A program made the translations under genes and the position numbers. Below, one piece after another: positions 1-10,930 of a DNA stretch of 64,000 nucleotides; the first letter of the stretch is position 1, and every line of letters begins with the position of its first letter. Under the pieces are notes generated by a model. It was not told the DNA's origin. It ran no database searches and saw only the letters and a program-made list of their open reading frames with translations. The stretch comes from Trichoplax adhaerens (Eukaryota; Placozoa; Uniplacotomia; Trichoplacea; Trichoplacidae), in NCBI RefSeq assembly GCF_000150275.1, contig NW_002060957.1, positions 633,767-697,766 of the forward strand, written 5' to 3'.

Positions 1-151
1 TGATTCATCGTACCATGTCACCCCATGAGCACTGTGACGGTGATTCGGTGTACAATGAAATCAAAATGGCAACCTTGGCGTGTTGATATTTGGATAGGGC
101 CTTTTTTCCATTTTGATTGTACCTCAATTTTGAGAATGCATTTTGACTGTG

Positions 152-478
152 CCAAGTACAGTACAGCAGTGCTGTGCTGCCGATCAACTACGTTGAACTG
201 TGCCAAGTACAACAGTACTGTGCTGTCGATCAACTACGTTGAACTGTGCCAAGTACAGCAGTGCTGTGCTGCCGATCAACTACGTTGAACTGTGCCAAGT
301 ACAGCAGTGCTGTGCTGTCGATCAACTACGTTGAACTGTGCCAAGTACAGCAGTGCTGTGCTGCCGATCAACTACGTTGAACTGTGCCAAGTACAGCAGT
401 GCTGTGCTGCCGATCAACTACGTTGAACTGTGCCAAGTACAACAGTACTGTGCTGTCGATCAACTACGTTGAACTGTG
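152..478. repeat. 46-bp tandem minisatellite, 7 copies
   Basis: Seven head-to-tail units begin at about 152, 203, 249, 295, 341, 387 and 433. Each is 46 bp except the first, which carries a 5-bp insertion. The unit contains ccaagtacagcagtgctgtg followed by a CGATCAACTACGTTGAACTG-like half. Differences between units are confined to a few positions (acagcagtgc versus acaacagtac, and gccgat versus gtcgat). Open frames that cross it arise because the unit has few stops. I see no coding evidence. Confidence 0.95.
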
Positions 479-479
479 C

Positions 480-779
480 TTATTTACTTTGGACTTTTTA
501 CAGGACTTGATATTGCCGCAGGGGAAATGAATTCGGTTTTTCCCGGTACCTAGACGGTTTCGCGTAATGTCACTGGATGTCATGCTCAGGTACTCAGAAA
601 GAATAGCGCATGACTTGTTACTACTCTACAGTACAGTAGAATGCATGCGTTCTAGTCCGTAAACGCCATCATTTGAGACATTTCAGCACATCATCTGCAA
701 TATCATGCAAGAAAATCTGATTTCCAAATCTGATCGGAAAATGGAAAAAAAACTGACTGCTTGAATAAAACTAAGTTAC
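480..779. other. Non-coding spacer between the two repeat blocks
   Basis: No gene recognised. Mostly unique AT-rich sequence with one short GTAC-type run (acagtacagtag) near 635. Confidence 0.5.
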
Positions 780-1165
780 TGTACAGTATAATGTACTGTA
801 CAGTACAGTACTATACTGTAGAGTTGACAAGAAAACAAAACCGAGTGCGTACTGTACACTGTGCACAGTACAGTACTGTACAGTACAAAAATGCATACTG
901 TACAGTACACTGTACAAATATTACTATCTTCTGCTGACTCCTAACTGAGGCTGTATACTGTACAGTACAGTAATGTACTGTACAGTACTATACTGTAGAG
1001 TTGAGAAGAAAACAAAACCGAGTGCGTACTGTACTACACTGTGTACAGTGTACTGTACACTGTACAGTACAGTAGTAGGACAACTACAGTACAGTACAAA
1101 AATGCATACTGTACACTGTACACTGTACAATATTACTATCTTCTGCTGACCCCTAACTGAGGCTG
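780..1165. repeat. GTAC/TGTACA palindromic low-complexity block, duplicated twice
   Basis: Dense runs of tactgtacagtac-type sequence, whose unit is its own reverse complement. Two related ~180-bp copies (about 787-957 and 970-1165) share the interior landmark gagttgacaagaaaac / gagttgagaagaaaac and the downstream landmark tattactatcttctgctgac. The short open frame across it is an artefact of the repeat. Confidence 0.85.
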
Positions 1166-1763
1166 CCCAGTAGCATTCTACCTCTCTTAGCATTAAATCT
1201 AATTATAGTAAAAATAGAAAGAAGAGGCTTTATCATACCACAGCTGTTATTGTGTGCTCGTACACGGTACAGTAATAGACACTCCTACCCTTAGCTCCTA
1301 GCTACCATGGCAACGACAACATAAACTCGTATTACAGGGAGAGCAATAAACCAGTGATGAATTCGCCACATCGCATAACAAGTAGAGCTGTATCTTTCTA
1401 TTTAATGATATACATATATTGTACCGATATCCAGTATCCTACACGAACATAACCACAGCTATTTCACAGTTGATATCAACCATTCCAAGAATTAACCAAT
1501 CCCGATACGAAAAGGTATTACCATAGATGAAGATGTCCAAACTACCGTAGCTAAAAGTGCTTTCTAATAGTTTCTTAGATCAACATGGACTACCATTGAT
1601 AATTTTGTGTAATGTATGAACTTGATTCAATCAACGATTAACTTGAACGACTGGTTGAAATCAATACATGTTTACGATACAAGTTGACAATCGATTGCAG
1701 TATTTCCAGCTCTGAGGATACTACGTATTCGTATTTTTATCTAGTCTTAGCAAAGGAGAAAAG
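1166..1763. other. Upstream region of the TCTE1 gene
   Basis: No coding exon recognised. It presumably holds the promoter and 5' UTR of the plus-strand gene starting at 1764. No clear TATA box or other site can be assigned with confidence. Confidence 0.4.
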
Positions 1764-4759
1764 ATGGTAGAACCACCATTGGTACAACGCACCATTTCGC
1801 CTACAAGCCAAAACGTAAGGATAATCCAGTTTTATCTTCAATTAAGGAAATACTACTACAGTCACTTTACAATTAAAGCAGTAATACCACTTTTATAAAT
1901 ATTTTCTAAAGCAAAAGCGATAATGTGCGATCTAGGAATTGAGGATCGTAGCCATGACGTAATTGAATTTTTTTTGTAATTTCAAAAGCGTACAAACGAT
2001 GCGTTTAAAAGCCATAAAATGAATCCTGCAGCTGATCCTCGGCTCATGAGGAGAATTATTGCAGAAGATCCAGAATGGTATGACAAATTCACCCTTTTTT
2101 TTTACAATTGTACATGGTATACGTAACGTATATGTAGAATCATATAACGAAACGCTTTACTGATACTGTAGATATCAACCATTGAGTATATTGAACATTA
2201 AAATCCTAACCGTCTCAATTTTCTTTGTAGGAGTCTTGCTACTGTCCCACTCTTACGCGAATTGTGTATTAAACATATTGTTGGTAATTTCAAAGGTACT
2301 AAATTGCAACTTGTTTTCCTTTCAATGAAAGTAATATGATGAAGATGAGTCACTGATTCATATGTTACGTATCATGCAGAAAATCCCATCCTAGACGGAT
2401 TAAATACTAAAGATAGAGCCAAAGTTTTACAGTTACTGCCAACGGATGTTCCGATAAGGTAATGGACCATTGTCATAAAGTATACTATCAGTTTTATTCC
2501 ATAGGCACTTGTTACTCGAAGTAAATTATCTTTATGGCTGTATTTTACGCTATCGGAATAGACTAATAGAGAGTTATCTATGAATACTCTAGTATATCGG
2601 CTGGTTTAATTGAAGATGAGGGCTACTGGAAACGATGTTGCCAAGCCAGATGGCAGATATGTGATGTTTCCAAACATGGAGGAGATTGGAAGAGAATGTT
2701 TTTCGAAAGAAATTTAGAAGGTAAGTAAACCATAGGTGAATATATACTGCATGTTATCAAATACGCAATTTTTTTTAAACATCTCGTTACCATGACCACA
2801 TTAATAAGTTCATTTTTGATAAATTGTAGATCTCATTGAACATTTCGTTCCTGATTCTACCGATCCATCCATGGTAATTCTAAAAATGAATACTACTCGA
2901 ATACTTTATAAACTATCAATTGAATCATTCCTGTTTAATATTAACAATCAATATGCTAAATTCACATCATCACACATCATCTTTATTTATCCAGTTATAT
3001 GATGTTATGAAATTATCAGCAAACTTTATCAGATGCTTGAATATAAAGCAGCTATTACCACCAGTGAAAAGTGGTTCCAAATTTGAAGATATTTCCGATA
3101 CGTAAGTAAACTTGACTCAATACTGTCCAATTTATACAGTGTTATCATAACGAACATTGGCCGCTTTCTTATTTTTAGAAACAGTGATGCTGGTGAAAGT
3201 CCCGATGTCGATCATTTCGATTTTAATGAAATTATTAGTAGACTGACAAATCTCCAAGAGCTTCATGTAACATATGGGTAAATATTGACTAATTTTAATG
3301 ACTACTTAGTGTTAAGTGTACTTACATTATTGCCTTTTGTGTTCTACATCGTTTATTCAAAGTGTGCGAGACTGTGGAATGAATTTTGAATGGAATCTCT
3401 TCAAATTTACGCCCAAAGACTGTTCTCTGTTAGCTAAAGTAAGCCATAATATAATCAAGGATGTTTCTAAGGCAGATGGCCAGCAGCGTTATAAATATTA
3501 TTATATTCCTTTCTTTTATAAATTTTAAAATATTTCATGTTACTCATACATACAAGATTCAAGTTCAATCCAACTTTTAAATTTTACCATAAAATTCTCT
3601 CTTCTCGTCCATTAATCTACAATAAGTAATATATCTAGCAATGTCTTAAGATTTACTATAAATCAGTAGAGTTCCTTTAAATAACTATATTCTTACATCG
3701 TATGAAGCACATTACCGTATATTAAATCTTGAGTACATGTTCAATATACCCGGCTATACAGTACAGTACACATTCTAACGCAAATGAATACCATTTATTT
3801 CTACTTATTAGGCAGTCAAAAACTGTCGTACCCTGAAAGTACTGCGTTTACATAGAAGTGGTGTTACCGATGAATTAGTCAGAGTTCTAATAAGCCATTT
3901 ACTGGATCATCCTGCATTGATCGCACTCGGTAAGTCAAGTGCGATAGTTTTCATAGTCAATTTATATCATATTCTGACAAAATGTCTTCTATTGCTATGC
4001 TTTTATAAAGATCTATCTTATAATAAAATAAGTGATAGTGGTGCCAGAGCAATTGGAAAATTTTTAAACGGTCATAGTAAGCTTATTCATCTTAACTTAT
4101 GCGGTAATCAAATTCACGGACCGGGAGCTTCTGCAATTAGCCACGCATTACAAAAGAATGCAACTTTAAGAACTCTAAATATCCGAGTTAACAGGTTACA
4201 GCCTAGATATAATTTTTAAAGTTTATGCTCTTTCTTAACCCTATCATAACTTTTCATTGCAATTGTATAGATTAAGTGATGAGGGAGGTCAGGCATTGTG
4301 CAAAGCATTAATGAAAAACAAAATTCTTTCCCTTATGGATATCGGAGCAAATGATTTAACAGAACCGACAGCAATGGCTTTAGCCAAGGTAATCTTAAGA
4401 TAATCAATCTAACATAGTTATTCATGTTCAAATATAAATATTTCTTTCGTTATTTATTTCCAAAAGGTTATTCTCCATAATAAAGTAATTACGTCCATAA
4501 ATCTGTCTTGCAACAAACTCGGACCGGTAAATCAAATATTTATGTTAGAATTGTATTTAGAATCATGCTACTTGAACTTATTTTCATTAACGCTTTTATT
4601 GGAAAGGATGGGGGAAAAGCACTGCAAGAGAGCATGGAAGAAAATCATAGAATTATCAATATGGATTTAAGATTGACTGAAGTCGGCCAGGAAAGCGAAT
4701 ACTGCATCAATCAGGTCTTAAAGCGTAATAAAGAAAACCTTATACATAGATTTCATTAA
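1764..4759 (+). CDS. TCTE1: Dynein regulatory complex subunit 5 (TCTE1/DRC5), 14 exons, 456 aa
   Basis: Leucine-rich-repeat subunit of the axonemal nexin-dynein regulatory complex, which regulates dynein and ciliary bending. Exons with consistent phases: 1764-1814, 1989-2077, 2231-2295, 2380-2458, 2593-2720, 2830-2873, 2995-3101, 3179-3277, 3363-3438, 3812-3929, 4011-4194, 4271-4388, 4467-4526, 4607-4759 (1371 nt). The N-terminal half has the family landmarks DPEW, then CCQARWQICDVSKHGG and WKRMFFERNLE. The C-terminal half (about residues 246-456) has ribonuclease-inhibitor-type repeats: LSYNKISDSGARAIGKF, LNLCGNQIHGPGASAI, then GGKALQ and RLTEVGQESEYCINQVL, a characteristic TCTE1 ending. The length is close to the usual ~500 residues. 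All introns are GT-AG, and one donor (gttaca at 4195) is weak. The start is the first ATG, MVEPPLV. Family assignment is by recalled similarity and is very likely right. Confidence 0.92.
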
Positions 4760-4760
4760 A

Positions 4761-4766
4761 AATAAA
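4761..4766 (+). terminator. Candidate poly(A) signal of TCTE1
   Basis: AATAAA lies two bases after the stop codon ending at 4759, so the 3' UTR would be very short. No experimental support is visible. Confidence 0.5.
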
Positions 4767-5700
4767 ATTTTAAGACCCTGTGCTAAATTAATTGGTTGTA
4801 ATAATTTTACTCTGACTTGGTATGAGGTGTAAGCTTTGGCCGCGTGCTCGCAGTATCCATACGTATATTATGTAAATTTATAAATATTTTAAAAATTACT
4901 TACATCTAGTTTTTCACTGAAACTTTTAATCATTTATATTAACATTTGACCAATGTACAAACGATTATACTTCATATACAGTATTTAACAACAGTCTAGC
5001 AATACATTTCATATGTCAATTAATGATCAACCATCATTTCTGGATAGAAATTGAAGTATAGCAATGCCATATATAACGGTAGAAGACATTTCAAATTATG
5101 TAACAATTTATTGCTAACCGTAAGAATTTCATTGATGCCAAATTTTAGCCAGATAATGATTTACTCGTATATACAGGACTGTTTTTACGTAACGTTTATG
5201 TCAAATTTGAAATAAAACCTCTATGCAGTAATCTGGAGCTGATGGTATAGCCAAGGTATGCGAAAATAAAATTCATCGACGCAATGATAAGTTTTAAGGA
5301 GATGATCGATTCATGTCCTAAAGAGCGATTGATCAATTAGGGACTCGGAATATCCAAATAAATTGATTTCATCTTAGGCAACATATAATGCTATAACTTC
5401 GTGATGGTCCAATTATTTAAATATTTTTATTCGAAACAAAATAAACTACCCATGAAATAGTTACCAGCTTCCATTCAACCTATTTTAAATTTATATAATT
5501 CAGGTGTATCATGTCATGCATATTAACACCAAGAGTACAAAATGTTTACACTAAAAGAAATTCACGTAATAAATTAGATTAAATAGTATAATCACATCCA
5601 TATAATGTACTCTAGTTCACCAGATACAAGAGGAACAATGAAAACTTGAAATAGACTAGAAATGGATAAGACCACTTTAGTCAATTGTAAGAGCAATATT
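4767..5700. other. Intergenic, convergent gene ends
   Basis: AT-rich spacer between the 3' end of plus-strand TCTE1 and the 3' end of the minus-strand nucleotidase. No exon supported. Confidence 0.5.
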
Positions 5701-5706
5701 TTTATT
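5701..5706 (-). terminator. Candidate poly(A) signal of the first nucleotidase gene
   Basis: TTTATT on the plus strand reads AATAAA on the minus strand, about 93 nt past the stop codon at 5799. Confidence 0.4.
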
Positions 5707-5798
5707 TTGCCTGTGGCCAAAACGAGCTCTACATAAGCAATGTTCATATTTATTACTTTATGATGGAATTAGAACTAGCTAACAGCAACACTCAAATT

Positions 5799-8442
5799 CT
5801 AAAATATTGCCTTTAGAAGTTTATTAACAAAATCCATGTTTTGGTCTCCGGCAATAACGATATCATATTTTGCCTTATACGAATCTAACAATTCGTTCAC
5901 CTAACAAGTATACACATTTTTGAATTTAGAATGCAATCAAATATTGGCATGCAAAGTGTCTTTGACACATATTGTTATGATATGTCAGCAAAATGCTCTA
6001 CGTAAAATCAAAGGTTTAAAATCGAATTATACATTTACCTTTGCATTTAGAAAGCCAATAGAAACTTGATTTCGTAAGTAATCAATACCATCAGCCATAT
6101 TCAAATCACCTTCCGTATCGCCCATCAATATCAAATTGTAACGTTCCTGTGTACATATATGATTACAGAAAGTGCAAGGAGTTAACAATCTATCGTGGTA
6201 AGATCGTACCTAGTATGATAATGTTTATTACTTTGTTCTTTTTAAAATAAGACGAATTGTGTTTCGAAGCTCTAGTCTTATTAAATGAGTGAATTACATC
6301 CTCCTGAAATCCGATAAGACTTCCCTATCCGAATAAAAATGTGCCCTTAATAAATCGCAAGTAATCACCATCAAGGTTAAAAGACGAAACGAACTGAACT
6401 TTACATCGTCACTATAGATCATCATATTTGACAATATTTCCATATTTTCATAGAACATCGATTGCTGATGAAACCCTTCTCGGATAATATCTAACTCATT
6501 ACGCGTATGTAAGTATCAAAATAAAGACAAATAGTTAGCAAACTAACTAAATGGTATGTAGTATATTGAACCAAATGAGCAAATTAATTGCAAAAATGAT
6601 AATAAAGAGTTACTTTATAGAGAGCGTAAAATTAGTTACTAAAGCCCCGTCTATAAGGTAATCCAACTCTCACCTCCTAAGCCAGCTGATAATATTAATA
6701 CAGGAATATTATGTCGTTTCAAGGTGGCCATCAGTTCATCCGTTCCCTTTCTGTAACATAATAACATTAAAAATAGAAAAGGAATGCGTTCAATTAATAA
6801 TCATTTACAAGATAGTATCGAAGTACTTAAAATAATACATGAGTTAAAGATTTTAGATGCATTACCGTAAACGTATACTAGACACTTTCAAGAGCTTGCT
6901 CAAATCATTTCTGTAAATATTTGCGCTAACCATCAATTTCTCTGCTTCTTTCCACCTAAACGTGTAAAATTACATTTCAAATATAATTAGTCATAAATCA
7001 TTAACAAAAACCAGCAGGGCAGCATAAAAGCTTTATATTTGAAAACGATTTGCTGTAAACGTTTGCAACTTATAGAGAAATTTCATCGCATACATGTCAC
7101 TTTTTTATTACAATTCCTAATGCTAACCATGTTGCCATATATGCTGTTTTCTCTTCAAATGTGTATTTACTAAATAGAAAATTCAAAATTACTATCTGAT
7201 GTAAAAAACAGCTTTAATACTGGTTTTAAAGACACAAAATAAATTTCCAAATATAAAAAATTTTTACTCTGAAATTTCAATCCCATAGTAATAATCTCTC
7301 AATGATTCAGCCTAAAATAAAATTGGAACTGATCAGTAAAAGAATTGCATAAGAAATAGTCTACATGGTAAATACTTAATGTTTGCTGCTTTATTAACTT
7401 TGTGTATTTAATCCATATCTCAAAGGATTGAAATCATTAGCGAATTAATATAATAGGAATTCACTATAATTCACTGGTAATATACAGTAATAGGCTGCAT
7501 ACTATTAGCGTAGATAGCAGATGTATCAATCACTTATAGAGTATTTTTTGAATCATCTAATGAAAATGCAAGACAATTTACATAGTCTGGGTATATGTAA
7601 TGTAGCAAGACAGCAAGATAAGTTTAGTCTAACCGCGTCTCTTATTTTCTTGTCAACGAGAGGATTACTATCAATAACGCCTTCATAAAGTAAACCGAGT
7701 TAGTAACTTTAAATTTTAAATTAAGAAAAACATTTCAATACTATATTCGAAAGTAATTTAAGTAGTAAGAATCGTTAGTTTTGCAATTACGATAACGATT
7801 TGGATATTGAAATATAGAACATATCAAGGTGAATATTTAGAATACAGTACAACAAGTTTCAATTACTGTATGTTAGCGAAATTATAACCAATGAGCATAT
7901 CATACAAATGCATCGACTTTATATCTATGCTACTACAGTTGCATTTTTTATGATATAGATAATTCTGTAAATGAAGCGATATCAAAAAGTCCATAACATT
8001 ACCAAAGCTTGTGGCAGCTATTTCGCCTTTGTACATACGATATGTTAAGGTCCAATCATAATCTGTTATAAACTAAAATATATATAATAATGCCAATTAT
8101 TTGCGGGCCAGTCAAGGTTCCAAAATAAATTTGATCGAAAAGCGGTAGTAGTAATTATTCACAGTACCATAATTCAAAATTAACCCTAATCATCTGCAAT
8201 TACAGTATAAAATTCAATCTATTACATCAAGGACTATTTTGTTATAATGGATTTCTAAAGATACACAGTTATCCGCTTAATATCTCTACAATAGCATCTA
8301 AGTCAACTAAGACAGAAGGATTGACTACTGCTATACAAACCTGAAATTTGTCAGTTCCATCCTTAGCTATCATCTGTAACTTGGCAATAGTCCCATCAAC
8401 ATCTCTGCAATATACAGCTGCATGTCGTAAGAGATTCCGTAA
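5799..8442 (-). CDS. Cytosolic 5'-nucleotidase III-like (NT5C3 family), copy 1, start exon not found
   Basis: HAD-superfamily enzyme that dephosphorylates pyrimidine (or 7-methylguanosine) nucleoside monophosphates in the cytosol. Exons in minus order: 8341-8442, 8003-8072, 7634-7680, 7268-7311, 7128-7169, 6866-6955, 6674-6750, 6405-6490, 6232-6324, 6039-6146, 5799-5900. These give 286 residues in one frame, about the full family length. HAD motif I is DYDWTLT (nucleophile and acid Asp), motif II is the Ser in LSAGLG, the Lys is in SFNKTRASK, and motif III is MGDTEGDLNMADG. The C-terminal NELLDSYKAKYDIV block is typical of the family. The family's base-contacting Glu (in PYMVEWW) appears here as Thr (AYMATWW). 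The first identified exon begins in phase 0 at TTACGG with no ATG, so a short 5' exon lies upstream and was not found. The related gene at 10931-13511 lies upstream on the same strand. Confidence 0.88.
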
Positions 8443-10930
8443 CTACAGTAATTTATCATCAATAAAGAGTTATTAATGCTCTACTACACCGTGGTAAAAT
8501 GAACGGTAGCAGAGAATTTCTTAACAGCGATAAAGCCATACAAAAGTTACATAACATCGAAGTAGTACATTAATTTTACGCTGAGAAGGCACCGACAGCA
8601 TAAGATTCATGAAATATTACTGTGGAATGTAAATTATTCTGGATAATATTGGTGGTTATTATACGACAAATTCAATAGTAGATCCATGTTACGCTACAAG
8701 TATTTGAAAAATAAGAGACTGCTCCTCTATGTAGGGTATCCTGTACATTGTACGATTGCAGCTGCTGCTGCCTGCTACTCTTATCCAACAATAGATCATG
8801 ATAGCGTAAAATAGCAATCCTACGCTACGACAGCATCACTATCCAACTTTGAAAGTAATCACATCAACATTACTATAAGCTTGCAGTGAGGCAGAATTAA
8901 GTGTTAAACCTATCGTACGCTACTTCCTACAGCTCGCAACAAACAGATACAGTAGATGCAGTGTCTGCAGATAGAGTTCCTAGTATTATGATAGCATAAA
9001 ATGTTAATCCTACTACATGATAGCATAAGGAATAAGCCTGTAGTCGTAATAAAATGAAATTTGTGATATTGAAAGAGCACAAAATATCCATCCAATAACG
9101 TAAGGCATGATACAGACAACGAGGATTGAAGATCGCCGTAGAATTGCTTAATTGAAGGCAGCGAATATTCTTCATTGTTGATTGAATCAACCACAACTGA
9201 ATTCGCGACTACACCATCTGTATTTACTGTATACTAGACTCTATGGTTGCTTGGTGAGGAAAGATCGAGTAGCATGAACTAAAACTCTACTTCACTCTCA
9301 GTGCAAACCCATTGCGTGGTCGTCCATGTTATCCCTCTATTTCGCATCATCGTCACTTGAATAAATATATTTATTGACTAATCTACCGCCATCAACCAAC
9401 CATAACGAACTACTCAGAGTATTCTAACAGTCTCATTAAGTAAGGAGTCAATCTATTACCATGGATAATCTCTATTTCTATCATCATAGTCATAGTGATC
9501 GAATTACGGCCGATTCTCAGCCATGCTAGCATTTCATTGAGGGTTAATGCAGGCTGGCTGAACATCTTTAATAACCTTACTAAATTCTAGCTACTCCAAG
9601 AACACTCCATACCAAACAAACATCAATGTTTACCGACATCCAGTAGTCTATTTATTGACAGGATAATCTCTATCCAGCCTTATACATGTGCATTTATATT
9701 AACCCTATCAATTCATCTTCATAAGACTAGAATATCAAACCTGATTGTATAATTGTGCGGAAGAACTGCTCGCCATGATTTCTCTTGGAGGTATTTCCAG
9801 GTAGTTGCCTGTATGGCACCAAGTAGAATACAGAACAGGAGACTATGCAGGCTATATCATGTTTCCTAGCAGGTTTTTGGCCAATTCTAGCTCTCAATCG
9901 AAAGTTGCAGCTGAAACTGTCCTGCATTGGCAACACTATGGATTACTATGGCACCGTTGGCATGTTTTCGACACTTTATTTTGATCGCCTGACAACTGGA
10001 TTTGCTGGGCACTATCGAACTCGCCAAATATCCTATTTGCGACTCTGTACTACCTGCGGATTTGTAGATGTGTTGCATTACTACTAATATGAGCCCATGG
10101 TAGTTGCTAATTGTAGAAATTACAGTATCTAGCATTTCTGTGGACAGCATATCGATTGAAAATCAGGTAAAAATGGACATAATCAGCAAAGATTACTGTG
10201 TGCAAGTGGGAGAGTATTTGATATCGATAAATAGACCACTGTAGTATAACTAATTCTTGTCAGTAGAGGTACCAAGTTGAATTACTGTAGTCAAATCGAC
10301 CTTAACTTGCTATTCAATATATTCAAAACTGCCAGGGATTGCAAATAGCGAACGGAACCCAATAATAATAATTCAAAACATTGACTGCATGACCACTTGC
10401 CTTGAGCAACTTAGCCATGAATGAAATAATAAATATGATATAAATAATATACTTTTTCCAAATTATACGGTATAAGTTAAGGTCTTTAATTTTACCAAGT
10501 CGAAGAATATTTAATTATACTGTGTGACTCAAGAAATACGATATAAGACAATAGAACAAGCTGTTAGGCGATCCAATTTTAATCATGCTGGTATAAAATT
10601 ATAAAATTATTCAATAAGAAGAAAACAAGCTTATGCTTAATTTTTTATACATGTTATTGTGTATGCGCAATTACATACTGCACAACAAATACGTAATCTA
10701 AGTATTACAGTATATCGTAAAGGTAAAATACATGTTAATAAAATAGTTTATCTATAAAAATTTACGCAAGAAACCCTAACATCAAGTTCATTGATCACTT
10801 TCCAATTCAAGCTATGTATGCAGCCTGAGATCCTACTCGAAAATAAATAATGTTATGGTATTTGATGAAGAGGAGGATTGACTCAAGTTATAGATGGTCG
10901 GACTTTTCTCCAGATCTCCTGCGTGATGGA
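8443..10930. other. Spacer between the two nucleotidase genes
   Basis: Should contain the missing first exon and promoter of copy 1 and the 3' end of copy 2. Overlapping open frames on both strands at 8910-9196 and 9727-10150 have no recognisable domain or splice context and look like chance. Short scattered repeats of atgatagcgtaaaa type occur near 8800-9020. Confidence 0.45.

Noticed and set aside
924-1193. 89-codon minus-strand open frame
   Set aside because: Lies entirely within the GTAC repeat; its residues (VQYTVQ-like) simply reflect the repeat.
5225-5285. Short stretch reading like a leucine-rich repeat (SGADGIAKV) downstream of TCTE1
   Set aside because: Too short, stop directly upstream, no acceptor in frame. 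TCTE1 already ends properly at 4759.
8910-9196. Two overlapping minus-strand open frames of ~90 codons
   Set aside because: No domain, no splice context and two frames open over the same bases. Consistent with chance in low-stop sequence.
9727-10150. Opposed open frames on both strands
   Set aside because: Neither product resembles a known protein, and overlapping open frames on both strands point to composition, not coding.
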